Positions 8,345 through 17,067 of a DNA stretch of 64,000 bases are shown piece after piece. The notes under the pieces were generated by a model that was not told where the DNA came from, searched no databases, and worked only from the letters and a program-made list of their open reading frames with translations. The DNA is taken from the NCBI RefSeq assembly GCF_035645195.1, contig NZ_DASQNA010000008.1, forward strand, positions 215,441 through 279,440, read 5' to 3'. Positions within the stretch are counted from its first letter, which is position 1. The number at the start of each line of letters is the position of its first letter. The translations under genes and the position numbers were made by a program. Source of the stretch: Paenibacillus sp. GTDB taxonomy: Bacteria > Bacillota > Bacilli > Paenibacillales > YIM-B00363.

Positions 8345-8824
8345 GTGACCAGCGCGACGAAACGGCGTTTCGGCTTGACCGCGAAAGAATATCAGAAAAT
8401 GGCGAAAGCAAAGGAACCGGCGCGGCCGGTGCTTCGCAATTGCTTCCGCGCCTTCGTGGCCGGCGGCACCATCTGCGTAATCGGGCAAATGATCACGACG
8501 TTGTTCGTTCATTATGCGGGCATGTCGAAGGAGCAGGCCGGCGTCCCGACCGTCGTCCTGCTGATTTTATTGTCGGTCGTGCTGACGAGCCTCGGCGTGT
8601 ACGACAAAATCGCGCAGTGGGCCGGCGCGGGAACCGCGGTGCCCGTTACCGGCTTCGCGAACTCGATGTCGTCGGCGGCGATCGAGCACCGGAGCGAAGG
8701 CATCGTGCTCGGCGTCGCGACGCGGATGTTCAAGCTGGCGGGCGCCGTCGTCGTCTTCGGCACCGTCTCCGCCTTCCTCGTGGCGTTCGTGCACTGGATT
8801 ATCGGCACTGGGGGGCAGTCCTGA
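8345..8824 (+). CDS. spoVAC: Stage V sporulation protein AC
   Basis: 159 residues starting at GTG 8345 (GGAGGG seven bases upstream). It has a polar start with LTAKEYQKM, then hydrophobic segments FVAGGTICVIGQMI, VVLLILLSVVLTSLG, VPVTGFANSMSSAAIEHRSEG and VVVFGTVSAFLVAFVHWI. The GGTICVIGQ and GFANSM blocks are signatures of SpoVAC/SpoVAE. SpoVAC is an inner-membrane component of the channel that moves Ca-dipicolinate during spore formation and germination. The stop overlaps the spoVAD start (TGATG), indicating coupled translation. Confidence 0.95.
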   Translation: MTSATKRRFGLTAKEYQKMAKAKEPARPVLRNCFRAFVAGGTICVIGQMITTLFVHYAGMSKEQAGVPTVVLLILLSVVLTSLGVYDKIAQWAGAGTAVPVTGFANSMSSAAIEHRSEGIVLGVATRMFKLAGAVVVFGTVSAFLVAFVHWIIGTGGQS

Positions 8825-9837
8825 TGAAGCGAGGCAGGCAAACGTGGGTGTTCGACGAAAAGCCCGTCATTTTGTCGCGGGCGGCCGTCGTCGGTCCGCT
8901 CGAGGGCGAAGGGCCGTTGAAGGACGATTTCGACATCGTGCACGACGATCTGTTCGTCGGCGAGACGTCGTGGGAGAAGGCCGAGCGCAAAATGCTGGAG
9001 GAAGCGGCGCTGCTCGCGGTGCAGAAGGCGGGGGTCGCGATTGAGGACGTCGACTTGTTCATCGGCGGCGATTTGCTGAACCAAATCGTGAGCGCCACGT
9101 TCGCGTCGCGGACGTTCGGCATCCCGTATCTCGGCGTGTTCGGCGCCTGCTCAACGTCGATGGAAAGCCTCGCGCTCGCCGCGCTCGCCGTGTCGACCGG
9201 GCACGCGGATCGCGTGCTCGCCGGCACGAGCAGCCACAACTGCACGGCGGAGCGCCAATTCCGCTACCCGACGGAGTACGGCGCGCAGAAGCCGCCGTCG
9301 TCGCAAAACACCGTCACGGGGGCGGGGGCGGCGCTCGTCGCCCGCGGCGGCGAAGGGCCGCGCATCGCGGCCGCGACGATCGGCCGGGTCGTCGATCTCG
9401 GCATCACCGACCCGTTCAACATGGGGGCGGCGATGGCGCCGGCGGCGGTCGATACGATCCGCGCGCATTTGAGCGACATGGACGTGTCGCCAGGGTATTA
9501 CGACTTGATCGTCACGGGGGACCTCGCGTCCGTCGGCGTGAGCATCGCCCGCGAGCTGTTCGAGCAGAACGGCGTGCCGATCGGCGAAACGACGTTCGAC
9601 GATTGCGGGCTGCTCATGTACGACCGAGAACGCCAGGAGGTGTTCGCCGGTGGCAGCGGCTGCGCATGCTCCGCGACGGTGACGTACGGCCATCTGCTGA
9701 AGCGGCTCGAACGAGGCGAACTGAAGCGGATTCTCGTCGTCGCGACCGGATCGCTGCTGTCGCCGCTGACCGTGCAGCAGAAAGAAAGCATTCCTTGCAT
9801 CGCCCACGCCGTGGCGATCGAGAGCGGAGGTGCGTGA
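8824..9837 (+). CDS. spoVAD: Stage V sporulation protein AD
   Basis: 337 residues with a thiolase-like fold. GVFGACSTSMESLALAAL holds the Cys at the thiolase nucleophile position, and SSHNCTAERQFRYPTEYG is highly conserved in SpoVAD. The protein binds dipicolinic acid and works with SpoVAC and SpoVAE in Ca-DPA uptake into the forespore. It has no membrane helices, as expected. The ATG at 8824 shares one base with the spoVAC stop. The next gene follows after a few bases with GGAGG inside the spoVAD 3' end. Confidence 0.96.
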   Translation: MKRGRQTWVFDEKPVILSRAAVVGPLEGEGPLKDDFDIVHDDLFVGETSWEKAERKMLEEAALLAVQKAGVAIEDVDLFIGGDLLNQIVSATFASRTFGIPYLGVFGACSTSMESLALAALAVSTGHADRVLAGTSSHNCTAERQFRYPTEYGAQKPPSSQNTVTGAGAALVARGGEGPRIAAATIGRVVDLGITDPFNMGAAMAPAAVDTIRAHLSDMDVSPGYYDLIVTGDLASVGVSIARELFEQNGVPIGETTFDDCGLLMYDRERQEVFAGGSGCACSATVTYGHLLKRLERGELKRILVVATGSLLSPLTVQQKESIPCIAHAVAIESGGA

Positions 9838-9844
9838 GAAGCGT

Positions 9845-10207
9845 ATGGAGACGTTGATGCCTTTCGTTTGGGCGTTCGTGGTCGGCGGCGCGATTTGCGT
9901 CGTGGGCCAGCTCATGTTCGACGTGCTGAAAATGACGCCGGCGCATACGATGGTCACGCTCGTCGTCATCGGCGCCGTCCTCGACGGGTTCGGATTGTAC
10001 GACCCGCTCATCGAATTCGCCGGCGCCGGCGTGACGGTGCCGATCACGAGCTTCGGCAACTCGCTGACGCACGGGGCGCTCACGGAGCTGGGCCAAAACG
10101 GCGCCGTCGGCCTCGTGAGCGGCATTTATCATTATACGAGCGCCGGCATTTCGGCCGCGATCGTGTTTTCGTTCTTCGCGGCGCTGCTCGTTCGGCCGAA
10201 AGGCTGA
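9845..10207 (+). CDS. spoVAE: Stage V sporulation protein AE (AEB type)
   Basis: About 120 residues and strongly hydrophobic: MPFVWAFVVGGAICVVGQ, VTLVVIGAVLDGFGLYDP, GVTVPITSFGNSLTHGAL, SAAIVFSFFAALL. It resembles SpoVAC internally (GGAIC-GQ, FGNSL), as known for this family. I chose the ATG at 9845 because the product then begins METLMPFVW like relatives; the GTG at 9830 overlaps the ribosome-binding site GGAGGTG. It is the third member of the Ca-DPA channel operon. spoVAA, AB and AF are absent here. Confidence 0.92.
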   Translation: METLMPFVWAFVVGGAICVVGQLMFDVLKMTPAHTMVTLVVIGAVLDGFGLYDPLIEFAGAGVTVPITSFGNSLTHGALTELGQNGAVGLVSGIYHYTSAGISAAIVFSFFAALLVRPKG

Positions 10208-10226
10208 GCCGCGCTGCTCCTGATTG

Positions 10227-10257
10227 CCCCGGGTCCGGGATGGGCCCGGGGTTTCTG
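10227..10257 (+). terminator. Terminator of the spoVA operon
   Basis: Stem CCCCGGGTCC / GGGCCCGGGG (one wobble) with a five-base loop, followed by TTTCTGTGT. Stable stem, modest U-tract, 20 bases after spoVAE. Confidence 0.6.
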
Positions 10258-10260
10258 TGT

Positions 10261-10698
10261 GCCCTCGCACTGTCGCCGCCGTCTGCTCCAACCGCACACT
10301 TTTCGTGCTCATTCCCGCGAACCGCACAAAATGTGTGCTGTTCGTGCCGCTCCCCGCCGCGCCATCCGCTCCCGCACCCCCGCACCGTCGCCGCCGTCTG
10401 GCGCAACCGCACCATTTTCGTGCTCTTTCCCGCGAACCGCACATAATTTGTGCTGTGTATGCCGCTCACCGCCGCGCCATCCGCGCCCGCACCCCCGCAC
10501 CGTCGTCGCCGTCTGGCGCAACCGCACCATTTTCGTGCTCTTTCCCGCGAACCGCACAAAATGTGTGCTGTTCGTGCCGCCCCTTGCCGCGCCATCCGCC
10601 CCCGAACCCCCGCATTGTCGCCGCTGTCCGGCGCAACCGCACACTTTTCGTGCTCTTTCCCGCGAACCGCAAAAAATTTGCGCTGTCAGTGCCGCTCC
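10261..10698. repeat. Tandem array, about 3.8 copies of a 115-bp GC-rich unit with nested hairpins
   Basis: The same unit recurs with exactly 115-bp spacing; the marker CGTGCTC falls at 10304, 10419, 10534 and 10649. Each unit holds two related small inverted repeats about 29 bp apart, both starting AACCGCAC and closing with GTGCT: one has a TTTT-containing loop, the other is GCACA-loop-TGTGC. In the last copy the second stem reads GCAAA...TTTGC, so both arms changed together. Open frames run through all phases because the period is not a multiple of three and stops are rare; none has a ribosome-binding site. The array fills most of the 620-bp gap 10208-10828. The rest (10699-10828) has only a quasi-palindrome GTACGGGGTCCCCTTAC at 10765-10781 and the moxR ribosome-binding site. 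Confidence 0.9.
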
Positions 10699-10828
10699 AA
10701 ACGTTTGTCCACGCCAAAAAGTTGCATGGAAATCGTTACAAAAAAAATTAGAGACTCTCAAGGTGTACGGGGTCCCCTTACTTTTAGTAATATGGAAGAT
10801 ATAGACGGAAATAGAGGAGGCACCGGAC

Positions 10829-11788
10829 ATGGATACGCGTTTGGAAAACGACGTTCGCATCGTGGGAGACCTGAAGCGTAATTTGGAATCGTGCATCTAC
10901 GGGAAGAGCGACGAAATCGATCTCATGCTGACGGCCTTGCTGGCCGGGGGGCATGTATTATTAGAAGATGTCCCGGGAACGGGGAAAACGGTGTTGATCA
11001 AGGCGCTGGCGAAGTCGGTGCAAGCGCAGTTCCGGCGCATCCAGTGCAATCCCGACCTGCTGCCGACCGATATTACGGGCGTTTCGATATACCACCCCAA
11101 GACCGAGACGTTTGAATTTCGTCCCGGTCCTATCATGACGAACATCCTCCTCATCGACGAAATTAACCGCGCCACGACGAAAACCCAATCCGCCCTGCTA
11201 GAAGCCATGGAAGAGCATCACGTCACCGTAGACGGGGAGCCGCACACGCTGCCGCGGCCGTTCCTGCTGCTCGCGACGCAAAATCCGATCGACTTCGAAG
11301 GTACATACGTCCTGCCGGAAGCGCAGCTCGATCGGTTCATGCTGAAATTCGCGCTCGGCTATCCGGACGAAGGGACGGAACTGCGCATGGCGCAGGTGCA
11401 GACGACCGTGCGCCCGCTGGAGGACTTGCAGCCCGTTATGGACGCGGGGCGGCTCATCGAGCTGCAGGAGCGGGTGAAAACGATTCACATGGAAGAAAGC
11501 GTGGCGCAGTATACGGTCGAGCTCGTGCGCCGGACGCGGGAGCATCGCCAGCTGCTGCTCGGCGCGAGCCCGCGGGCGACGCTCGCGCTCGTCAGCGCCG
11601 CCAAGGCGTACGCGTTCCTGCAGGGCCGCGATTTCGTCATTCCGGACGACGTCAAATGGCTCGTGCCGTACGTGCTCGGCCACAGGCTCGTGCTGGAGAC
11701 GGAAGCGAGGATGGAAGGCGTGACGCTCGAGTCGATTTTCGAATCGATTTACCGGGACGTGAAGGTGCCGGTTCGATTGGAGCGATAA
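10829..11788 (+). CDS. MoxR-family AAA+ ATPase (YeaC type)
   Basis: 319 residues. Walker A is DVPGTGKT (about residues 48-55), Walker B ILLIDEINR, sensor 1 LLATQNPIDFEGTYVLPEAQLDRF; GASPRATLAL near the C-terminus is the typical sensor-2 region of MoxR. The SD AGAGGAGG lies eight bases before the ATG. MoxR ATPases act as chaperones for partner proteins, usually encoded beside a DUF58 protein. Here a DUF58 gene follows after three bases and a membrane transglutaminase after that, the same arrangement as yeaC-yeaD-yebA in Bacillus. Confidence 0.95.
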   Translation: MDTRLENDVRIVGDLKRNLESCIYGKSDEIDLMLTALLAGGHVLLEDVPGTGKTVLIKALAKSVQAQFRRIQCNPDLLPTDITGVSIYHPKTETFEFRPGPIMTNILLIDEINRATTKTQSALLEAMEEHHVTVDGEPHTLPRPFLLLATQNPIDFEGTYVLPEAQLDRFMLKFALGYPDEGTELRMAQVQTTVRPLEDLQPVMDAGRLIELQERVKTIHMEESVAQYTVELVRRTREHRQLLLGASPRATLALVSAAKAYAFLQGRDFVIPDDVKWLVPYVLGHRLVLETEARMEGVTLESIFESIYRDVKVPVRLER

Positions 11789-11791
11789 GAT

Positions 11792-13033
11792 ATGCAGCGA
11801 GCCCCCAGAACGATGCGTTGGTCCGTGAAGGCATGGGGACTGGCGCTGTGCTTCGTCTCCTGCTTGTTTTTCGTCGCGTTCCAGGGCGGAAAGCTGTCGC
11901 TGATGCTGCTGATCATCATCTCGACTTTATCGGTATATTTGCTGCTCGGTCGGTGGAGCGGCATTTCCTCCGCGCGCGGCCGCAGGGAAATCGGCGGCGT
12001 CGCCGGCGGCGCCACGCTGCAGGCGGGCAGCGCGCTGCGGGCCAACATCCGCGTCGACATTCCGGGCATTTGGCCGATTCCGTACGTGACGGTGAAAGAC
12101 CGTCTCGCCAAAGTCGGCGGCGAAACGCAAACGTACGAAGGGACGTTCGTTCCCGACTGGAAGCGCCGCGGCGAGCTGACGTACGTCACGCCCCCGCTCG
12201 GCCGCGGCCTGTACAAGTTCGAGGCGGTCCAATGCGTGACGCAGGATATCTTCGGCCTGTTCGAGCACGCGGGCACGATCGAGATGCCGCTGACGTTCAG
12301 CGTCCTGCCGCGCACGGTGCGAATCCCCGAATGGCGGGAGCTTCGCACGCTGTTCAAGGGCCACCACCAGCAGTCCTCCGTGAACGGCTCCCAGCGCGAG
12401 ACGACGCAAATCAACGGCGTCCGCGAATACATTTACGGCGACCGGCTGGCGAAGGTGCATTGGAACGCGACGGCGCGGACCGGCCACTGGAAGTCGAAGG
12501 AGTTCGAGCGCGAATCGCTGCCGAAGCTGACGATCGTGCTCGACCGGCAGACGAACGCGTACCGCACGAGCCAGCAGTTCGAGCTGGCCGTCTCGGTCGC
12601 CGCGTCGCTGCTGCAGTTTTCCGCTTCGCGCGGCATGGCGACGGGCTTCCTGTCTGTCGGCGGCGGGCGGGCGTTCTCCGCGCCGCCGGGCGGCTACGAG
12701 ACGCGAAAGCGGATCGAGCAGCATCTGATCGAGGTGCAGCCGGACCCGAAAGGCGACCCGATTCGCCTGCTGCGGGACCGCTCGCGCCTGCCGAGCACCG
12801 GCAGCCTCGTCGTTCTCGTCAGCCCGCAGCGCGGCGAATCGCTCATGAAGCTGCTCAAATGGCTCGACGTGAACGGCGTCAGCGCCTGCCATATGTGGAT
12901 TAACCCGGAGACGAATGCCGGCGCGGGCGGGAAGGACGATTGGGCCGCCGCGCTCCGTTCGGTCGGCGTCGCATCGTACAATATCCGCCAGCTGGAAGAG
13001 CTTCCACTCTTGTTGGGAGGGAAGAGCGGATGA
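11792..13033 (+). CDS. DUF58-domain membrane protein (YeaD type)
   Basis: 413 residues. Two adjacent N-terminal membrane helices (about residues 12-50: LALCFVSCLFFVAF, LSLMLLIIISTLSVYLLL) are followed by a beta-rich part and the DUF58/VWA-like core: INGVREYIYGDRLAKVHWNATARTG carries the conserved R-Y-GD-----W-A-R pattern. DUF58 proteins are partners of MoxR ATPases. The start is four bases after the moxR stop, with GGAGCG as SD, and the stop overlaps the next start (ATGA). Probably anchored in the cytoplasmic membrane. Confidence 0.9.
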   Translation: MQRAPRTMRWSVKAWGLALCFVSCLFFVAFQGGKLSLMLLIIISTLSVYLLLGRWSGISSARGRREIGGVAGGATLQAGSALRANIRVDIPGIWPIPYVTVKDRLAKVGGETQTYEGTFVPDWKRRGELTYVTPPLGRGLYKFEAVQCVTQDIFGLFEHAGTIEMPLTFSVLPRTVRIPEWRELRTLFKGHHQQSSVNGSQRETTQINGVREYIYGDRLAKVHWNATARTGHWKSKEFERESLPKLTIVLDRQTNAYRTSQQFELAVSVAASLLQFSASRGMATGFLSVGGGRAFSAPPGGYETRKRIEQHLIEVQPDPKGDPIRLLRDRSRLPSTGSLVVLVSPQRGESLMKLLKWLDVNGVSACHMWINPETNAGAGGKDDWAAALRSVGVASYNIRQLEELPLLLGGKSG

Positions 13034-15258
13034 CCCAAAAGATTTCGTTCGTCGAAGCGGCGGTCCGCCGGTGGGCGGAGGATTGGCACGACAAGGCGAT
13101 GCACTTATTTCTCGGCATTTTCTTGTATCAGTATGTCGTTTGGTTCGATTTTTATTGGCTGGAGGTAACGACGGCGATCGTCGGGTACTCGATGGCCGCC
13201 GCGCTCCTCGTCTTCTGGGCCGCGCCGAGGCCTGCGTGGCTTCGCGCGCTGCTGTCCGCGGCCGCCTGTTTTTACATTACCGCTCAAGCGATTCGGCCGG
13301 ATCCGGTCGACAATGCGCCGGACCATCTGCTCGGCTGGGTGTTCGGCGCATTGGAATACGCGACGAGGCTGATGCCGTTCTTGTGGTTTTCGCTCGGGGC
13401 GTGGCTCGCGTACGAGGCGGTCCGCTGGTATATTACGACCAAATGGCGGCTGTTCGCCGTCATGGCGTCCAGCGTCGTCCTGTTTTCGATCGTCGACTCG
13501 TTCTCGTTGTTTCGGCTGTGGGAGCAGGTCGCGATCATAATCGGCTGCGGCCTGGTCATGCTTGTCGTGCATCACTTGAAGCAGCTGAAGACGAGGGATC
13601 CGGACGGCTACAGCAACTTGATGAGCTATCCGGTGCCGATCACGGTCATGATCATTACGATCATCTCCGCGTCGCTGTCGCTAGGGATGCTCGCGCCGAG
13701 CATCCGCCCGATCATCATGGATCCGTACACCGCTTGGAAAACGTACCAAGGCGAGGTCGTGCCGGCGTTCAGCAGCGGGCCCGGCTTCGCGGCGCTCGCG
13801 CCCGCCAGCTCCTCGTCCGGCTATAGCCGCGACGACGCGAATCTCGGCGGCGCGTTCCGGTTCGACTACACGCCGGTGTTCACCGTCGACACGTCGAGGC
13901 GCAGCTACTGGCGCGGGGAAACGCGCGCCGTCTATAACGGCGCCGGCTGGGAGGAGAAATCGTTCGACGACCGGGAACGGCTCGAGCCGCTCCGGCCGTC
14001 CGAGCCGCTGCTCGTCCCCCCGGAAGAGGGAGGCCTCGACACGATCGAGGTGACGCAAACGTTCCGAGTCGTCGAAGGAAAGTCGTTCCCGGTGCTGTTC
14101 AGCGCGCCGTACGCGCAAACGGTGGAGCCCGGCGTCGTGAACGGCGAACCGGTCCGGTTCGGCCGCGCGTTTTGGGACATGTCGGATCAGTCGATGATTT
14201 GGGTCGAGCGCCCGAACAATCCGTACCCAGCTTCCTATAAGGTCACCTCGCTCATGCCCGTCATCGACGAGGAGAAGCTGAAGCAGGCGGCGCCCGTCTC
14301 CGACCCGAGGGAGTTCCGCGAATATTTGCAGCTGCCGGACACGCTTCCGGAGCGGGTCGCGGCGCTGGCGGCCGAAGTGACGAAGGAGGCGGCCAGCCCG
14401 TACGAGAAGGCAAAGGCGCTCGAGAAGTATCTCAGCATGACGTTCCCGTACACGAACGAGCCGGATTTGACGAAGCGGCAGAGCGCCGATTTCGTCGACA
14501 GCTTCTTGTTCGAGGTGCAGGAAGGATACTGCGACTACTTTTCGACGGCGATGGTCGTCATGGCGCGGACGCTTGGCCTTCCCGCCCGCTGGGTGAAAGG
14601 CTACGTCCCCGGGCAATCGAACGCCGACATGATTTTCGAGCAGTATTTGCCCGGCGACGAGTTCGACATCGACGGACCCGGAATGTTCACGGTGCGAAAT
14701 TCCGACGCGCATTCGTGGGCGGAGGTGTATTTCGAAGGGTATGGCTGGATTCCGTTCGAGCCGACGTCGGGCTTCGCGCTGCCGATCGTGCAGGTCGAGA
14801 ACGAAACCGAAGTGACGCTGCCCGAACAATTGTCGGTCGAGACGGAATTGCCGGCGGATGAGACGGCGCAGCCGGAGAACGGCGTTCGCAGCTTGGTCGT
14901 CGCTTCGATCGTGTCGGCTGGCATCGCGGGCATGCTCGTGTTTTTCGCGGTCCGCTACCAATGGCTGACGCTGCTTCGGACGCGCGGCTTCCGCAAGTCG
15001 CCGAATTACAACGTCAAGTTTTTGGCCGACATGGAACGGCTGCTCGCGCGCTTTAAGCGCAAAGGCCTCACGTGGTCGGAGCACGAGACGGTGCGCGAAA
15101 TGATGTCGCGATGGATGCAGCAGCATACGTGGCTGAAAAAAGATTTGGAGGCGCTCCTGCTGACGTTCGAAAAAGCGAAATACAGCGGAAGCGGGCTGAC
15201 GGAGGAAGAGTACAACAACGCGGAGCACCGCATCCGCAAGCTGCGCGAAAGCTTGTAG
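13030..15258 (+). CDS. Membrane transglutaminase-like protein with C-terminal DUF4129 (YebA/TgpA type)
   Basis: 742 residues. Several N-terminal membrane helices (residues about 25-210) precede an external domain with the transglutaminase core: EGYCDYFSTAMVVMARTLGLPARWVKGY supplies the catalytic Cys, and DAHSWAEVYFEGYGWIPFEPT the His and acidic partner. Another membrane helix (SIVSAGIAGMLVFFAV) leads to a cytoplasmic tail with a DUF4129-like region. TgpA relatives act in the periplasm or cell envelope on unknown proteins. The ATG at 13030 overlaps the DUF58 stop and has GGAGGG upstream. Last gene of the three-gene operon. Confidence 0.92.
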   Translation: MTQKISFVEAAVRRWAEDWHDKAMHLFLGIFLYQYVVWFDFYWLEVTTAIVGYSMAAALLVFWAAPRPAWLRALLSAAACFYITAQAIRPDPVDNAPDHLLGWVFGALEYATRLMPFLWFSLGAWLAYEAVRWYITTKWRLFAVMASSVVLFSIVDSFSLFRLWEQVAIIIGCGLVMLVVHHLKQLKTRDPDGYSNLMSYPVPITVMIITIISASLSLGMLAPSIRPIIMDPYTAWKTYQGEVVPAFSSGPGFAALAPASSSSGYSRDDANLGGAFRFDYTPVFTVDTSRRSYWRGETRAVYNGAGWEEKSFDDRERLEPLRPSEPLLVPPEEGGLDTIEVTQTFRVVEGKSFPVLFSAPYAQTVEPGVVNGEPVRFGRAFWDMSDQSMIWVERPNNPYPASYKVTSLMPVIDEEKLKQAAPVSDPREFREYLQLPDTLPERVAALAAEVTKEAASPYEKAKALEKYLSMTFPYTNEPDLTKRQSADFVDSFLFEVQEGYCDYFSTAMVVMARTLGLPARWVKGYVPGQSNADMIFEQYLPGDEFDIDGPGMFTVRNSDAHSWAEVYFEGYGWIPFEPTSGFALPIVQVENETEVTLPEQLSVETELPADETAQPENGVRSLVVASIVSAGIAGMLVFFAVRYQWLTLLRTRGFRKSPNYNVKFLADMERLLARFKRKGLTWSEHETVREMMSRWMQQHTWLKKDLEALLLTFEKAKYSGSGLTEEEYNNAEHRIRKLRESL

Positions 15259-15268
15259 CTCAGCAACT

Positions 15269-15310
15269 GGAGCCGGTCGGGGCCGTCATGGGCCTTGGCC
15301 GGCTCCTTTT
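15269..15310 (+). terminator. Terminator of the moxR operon
   Basis: GGAGCCGG / CCGGCTCC stem with a further GGCC/GGCC pairing inside, followed by TTTT. Its tail overlaps the -35 box of the next promoter. Confidence 0.7.
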
Positions 15311-15338
15311 GGCGCGTCGGTGCAAATTATGGTATGAT
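15309..15338 (+). promoter_or_regulatory. Sigma-A promoter of the yqeG operon
   Basis: TTGGCG, 18-bp spacer, TATGAT, 35 bases upstream of yqeG. Confidence 0.65.
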
Positions 15339-15372
15339 TTGACCCAAGAAACGTTGTCGGAGGGAATGTACG

Positions 15373-15885
15373 TTGCTGCAAATGCTGCTGCCGAAACAAA
15401 CGGTTCGCACGATTTACGATATCGACCTAGAGGCGCTGAAAGCGAGCGGCATCCGGGGGATTATGACCGACCTCGACAACACGTTAGTCGGGGCGAAGGT
15501 GCCTCTGGCGACGCCGGAGCTGGTCCTATGGCTTGACGGCGTGCGCGAGCGCGGGTTCCAGGTTGTAGTCGTTTCCAATAATAACGAAGCTCGCGTGCGG
15601 GCGTTCGCGGAGCCGCTGCGGCTGCCATTCGTCTCGCGCGCCAAGAAACCGCTCAACGCGGCGTTCTCCAAAGCGCTGACCATGATGGGCTTACGCCCTC
15701 ATGAAACGGCGATCGTCGGCGACCAGATGATGACGGACGTGCTCGGCGGCAACCGGCTAGGGTTGTATACGATACTCGTTGAGCCGATTGCGGCTTCCGA
15801 CGAGGGCTGGGTGACGCGCAACGTCAACCGCAATTTGGAACGGGCGTTTATAACGAGACTTCGCAAGAAAGGGTGGCTCCCGTAA
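15373..15885 (+). CDS. yqeG: YqeG-family HAD phosphatase
   Basis: 170 residues, HAD subfamily IIIA. DLDNTLVG is the catalytic motif I (first Asp nucleophile), VVVSNN motif II, KKPLNAAF the motif III Lys, and VGDQMMTDVLGGNR motif IV. I chose the TTG at 15373 because CGGAGGGA lies seven bases upstream; an ATG at 15366 is out of frame. Relatives dephosphorylate phosphatidylglycerophosphate in plants and cyanobacteria; the bacterial role is less clear. First gene of an eight-gene housekeeping operon; next start is immediately after its stop. Confidence 0.92.
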   Translation: MLQMLLPKQTVRTIYDIDLEALKASGIRGIMTDLDNTLVGAKVPLATPELVLWLDGVRERGFQVVVVSNNNEARVRAFAEPLRLPFVSRAKKPLNAAFSKALTMMGLRPHETAIVGDQMMTDVLGGNRLGLYTILVEPIAASDEGWVTRNVNRNLERAFITRLRKKGWLP

Positions 15886-17010
15886 GTGGCAGAACCGAAT
15901 CGAACGGTAGAAGGCCGCTGCTCCGGCTGCGGCGTAGCGGTGCAAAGCGAGAACAAGGGGGCGCTCGGCTACGTGCCGGCATCGGCCCTCGAACGCAGGC
16001 CCATCATATGCCAGCGCTGCTTCCGCATGAAGCATTACAATGAGGCGTCCAGCGTCACCCCGGATCAAGGCGAGTTCCTGCGCATGTTGAACGAGGTCGG
16101 CAATACGGACAGCCTCGTTGTCCATATTACGGACATTTTCGATTTCGAAGGTAGCTTAATCGGGGGGCTGCAGCGTTTCGTTGGCAGCAATGAGGTCGTG
16201 CTCGTCGTGAACAAAATCGATCTTTTGCCGCCCGGCACGAACCCGAACCGGATTCGCAACTGGGTGCAGAAGCGAGCGAAGGAGGAAGGGCTGCGCACGG
16301 TCGAGGTGGCGCTCGTCAGCGCGAAGCGGGGCACCGGGTTCGAGCGGCTCGTCGAAGCGATCGAAGAGCATCGGCGCGGCCGCGACGTGTTCATCGTCGG
16401 CGCGACCAACGTCGGCAAGAGCTCGCTCGTCAACCGCTTGATCGCCGACTACAGCGATTTGGACGCCGAGGTGACGGTGTCGTCGTATCCGGGAACGACG
16501 CTCGATTTGATTCGCATCCCGCTCGACGACGGCTCGAACGTCATCGACACGCCGGGGATCGTTTACGAGTCGCGTCTCACGGAGCTGGTGCCCAAAGAAT
16601 ACCTCGGCATGATCGTGCCGCATAAGCCGGTCAAGCCGGCCACGTACCAGCTCGACTCGGCGCAGACGCTGTTCTTCGGCGCGCTCGCCCGCTTCGATTT
16701 CGTAGAAGGGGCGCATCAATCGTTCACCTGCTACGTCAGCCCGTCGCTCACGATCCATCGGACGAAGCTCGAGCGGGCGGACGCGTTGTACGCGTCGCAC
16801 GCGGGCGAGCTGCTGCAGCCGCCGAGGAAAGAAGATATAGACGCGCTGCCGCCGTTTGCGAAGCATCGGTTCCGCATTAAGCCGGGGACGGATACGGACA
16901 TTTATATTTCGGGGCTCGGCTGGATTCGAGCGCACGGGGAGACCGGCGCGATCGTGGACGTGCATGCGCCGAAGGGCGTCAAGGCGATCATTCGCGACGC
17001 GCTCATTTAA
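15886..17010 (+). CDS. yqeH: YqeH, circularly permuted ribosome-assembly GTPase
   Basis: 374 residues with a GTG start directly after the yqeG stop. An N-terminal zinc finger is formed by C12, C15, C42 and C45. The GTPase motifs are permuted: G4 NKID (109-112) comes before G1 GATNVGKS (172-179) and G3 DTPG (221-224). YqeH is needed for assembly of the 30S ribosomal subunit in Bacillus. The C-terminal half matches the usual RNA/protein-binding region, and the total length is normal for the family. Confidence 0.97.
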   Translation: MAEPNRTVEGRCSGCGVAVQSENKGALGYVPASALERRPIICQRCFRMKHYNEASSVTPDQGEFLRMLNEVGNTDSLVVHITDIFDFEGSLIGGLQRFVGSNEVVLVVNKIDLLPPGTNPNRIRNWVQKRAKEEGLRTVEVALVSAKRGTGFERLVEAIEEHRRGRDVFIVGATNVGKSSLVNRLIADYSDLDAEVTVSSYPGTTLDLIRIPLDDGSNVIDTPGIVYESRLTELVPKEYLGMIVPHKPVKPATYQLDSAQTLFFGALARFDFVEGAHQSFTCYVSPSLTIHRTKLERADALYASHAGELLQPPRKEDIDALPPFAKHRFRIKPGTDTDIYISGLGWIRAHGETGAIVDVHAPKGVKAIIRDALI

Positions 17011-17067
17011 GAGGTCCGCGGCGCATCGGTTTTCGCGCAAGGGATGGAAGCAAAGGGGAGAAGAGAG

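Noticed and set aside
10261..10698. CRISPR array
   Set aside because: The units are contiguous 115-bp tandem copies without unique spacers of 30-40 bp, and no cas genes are nearby.
10224..10804. Several overlapping frames of 120-195 codons within the 115-bp repeats on both strands
   Set aside because: All phases stay open because the repeat is stop-poor; no ribosome-binding sites, and the period is not a multiple of three, so the copies translate in different frames.
13681..15228. Long minus-strand frame opposite the transglutaminase gene
   Set aside because: Antisense artefact of GC-rich codon use; no start signal.
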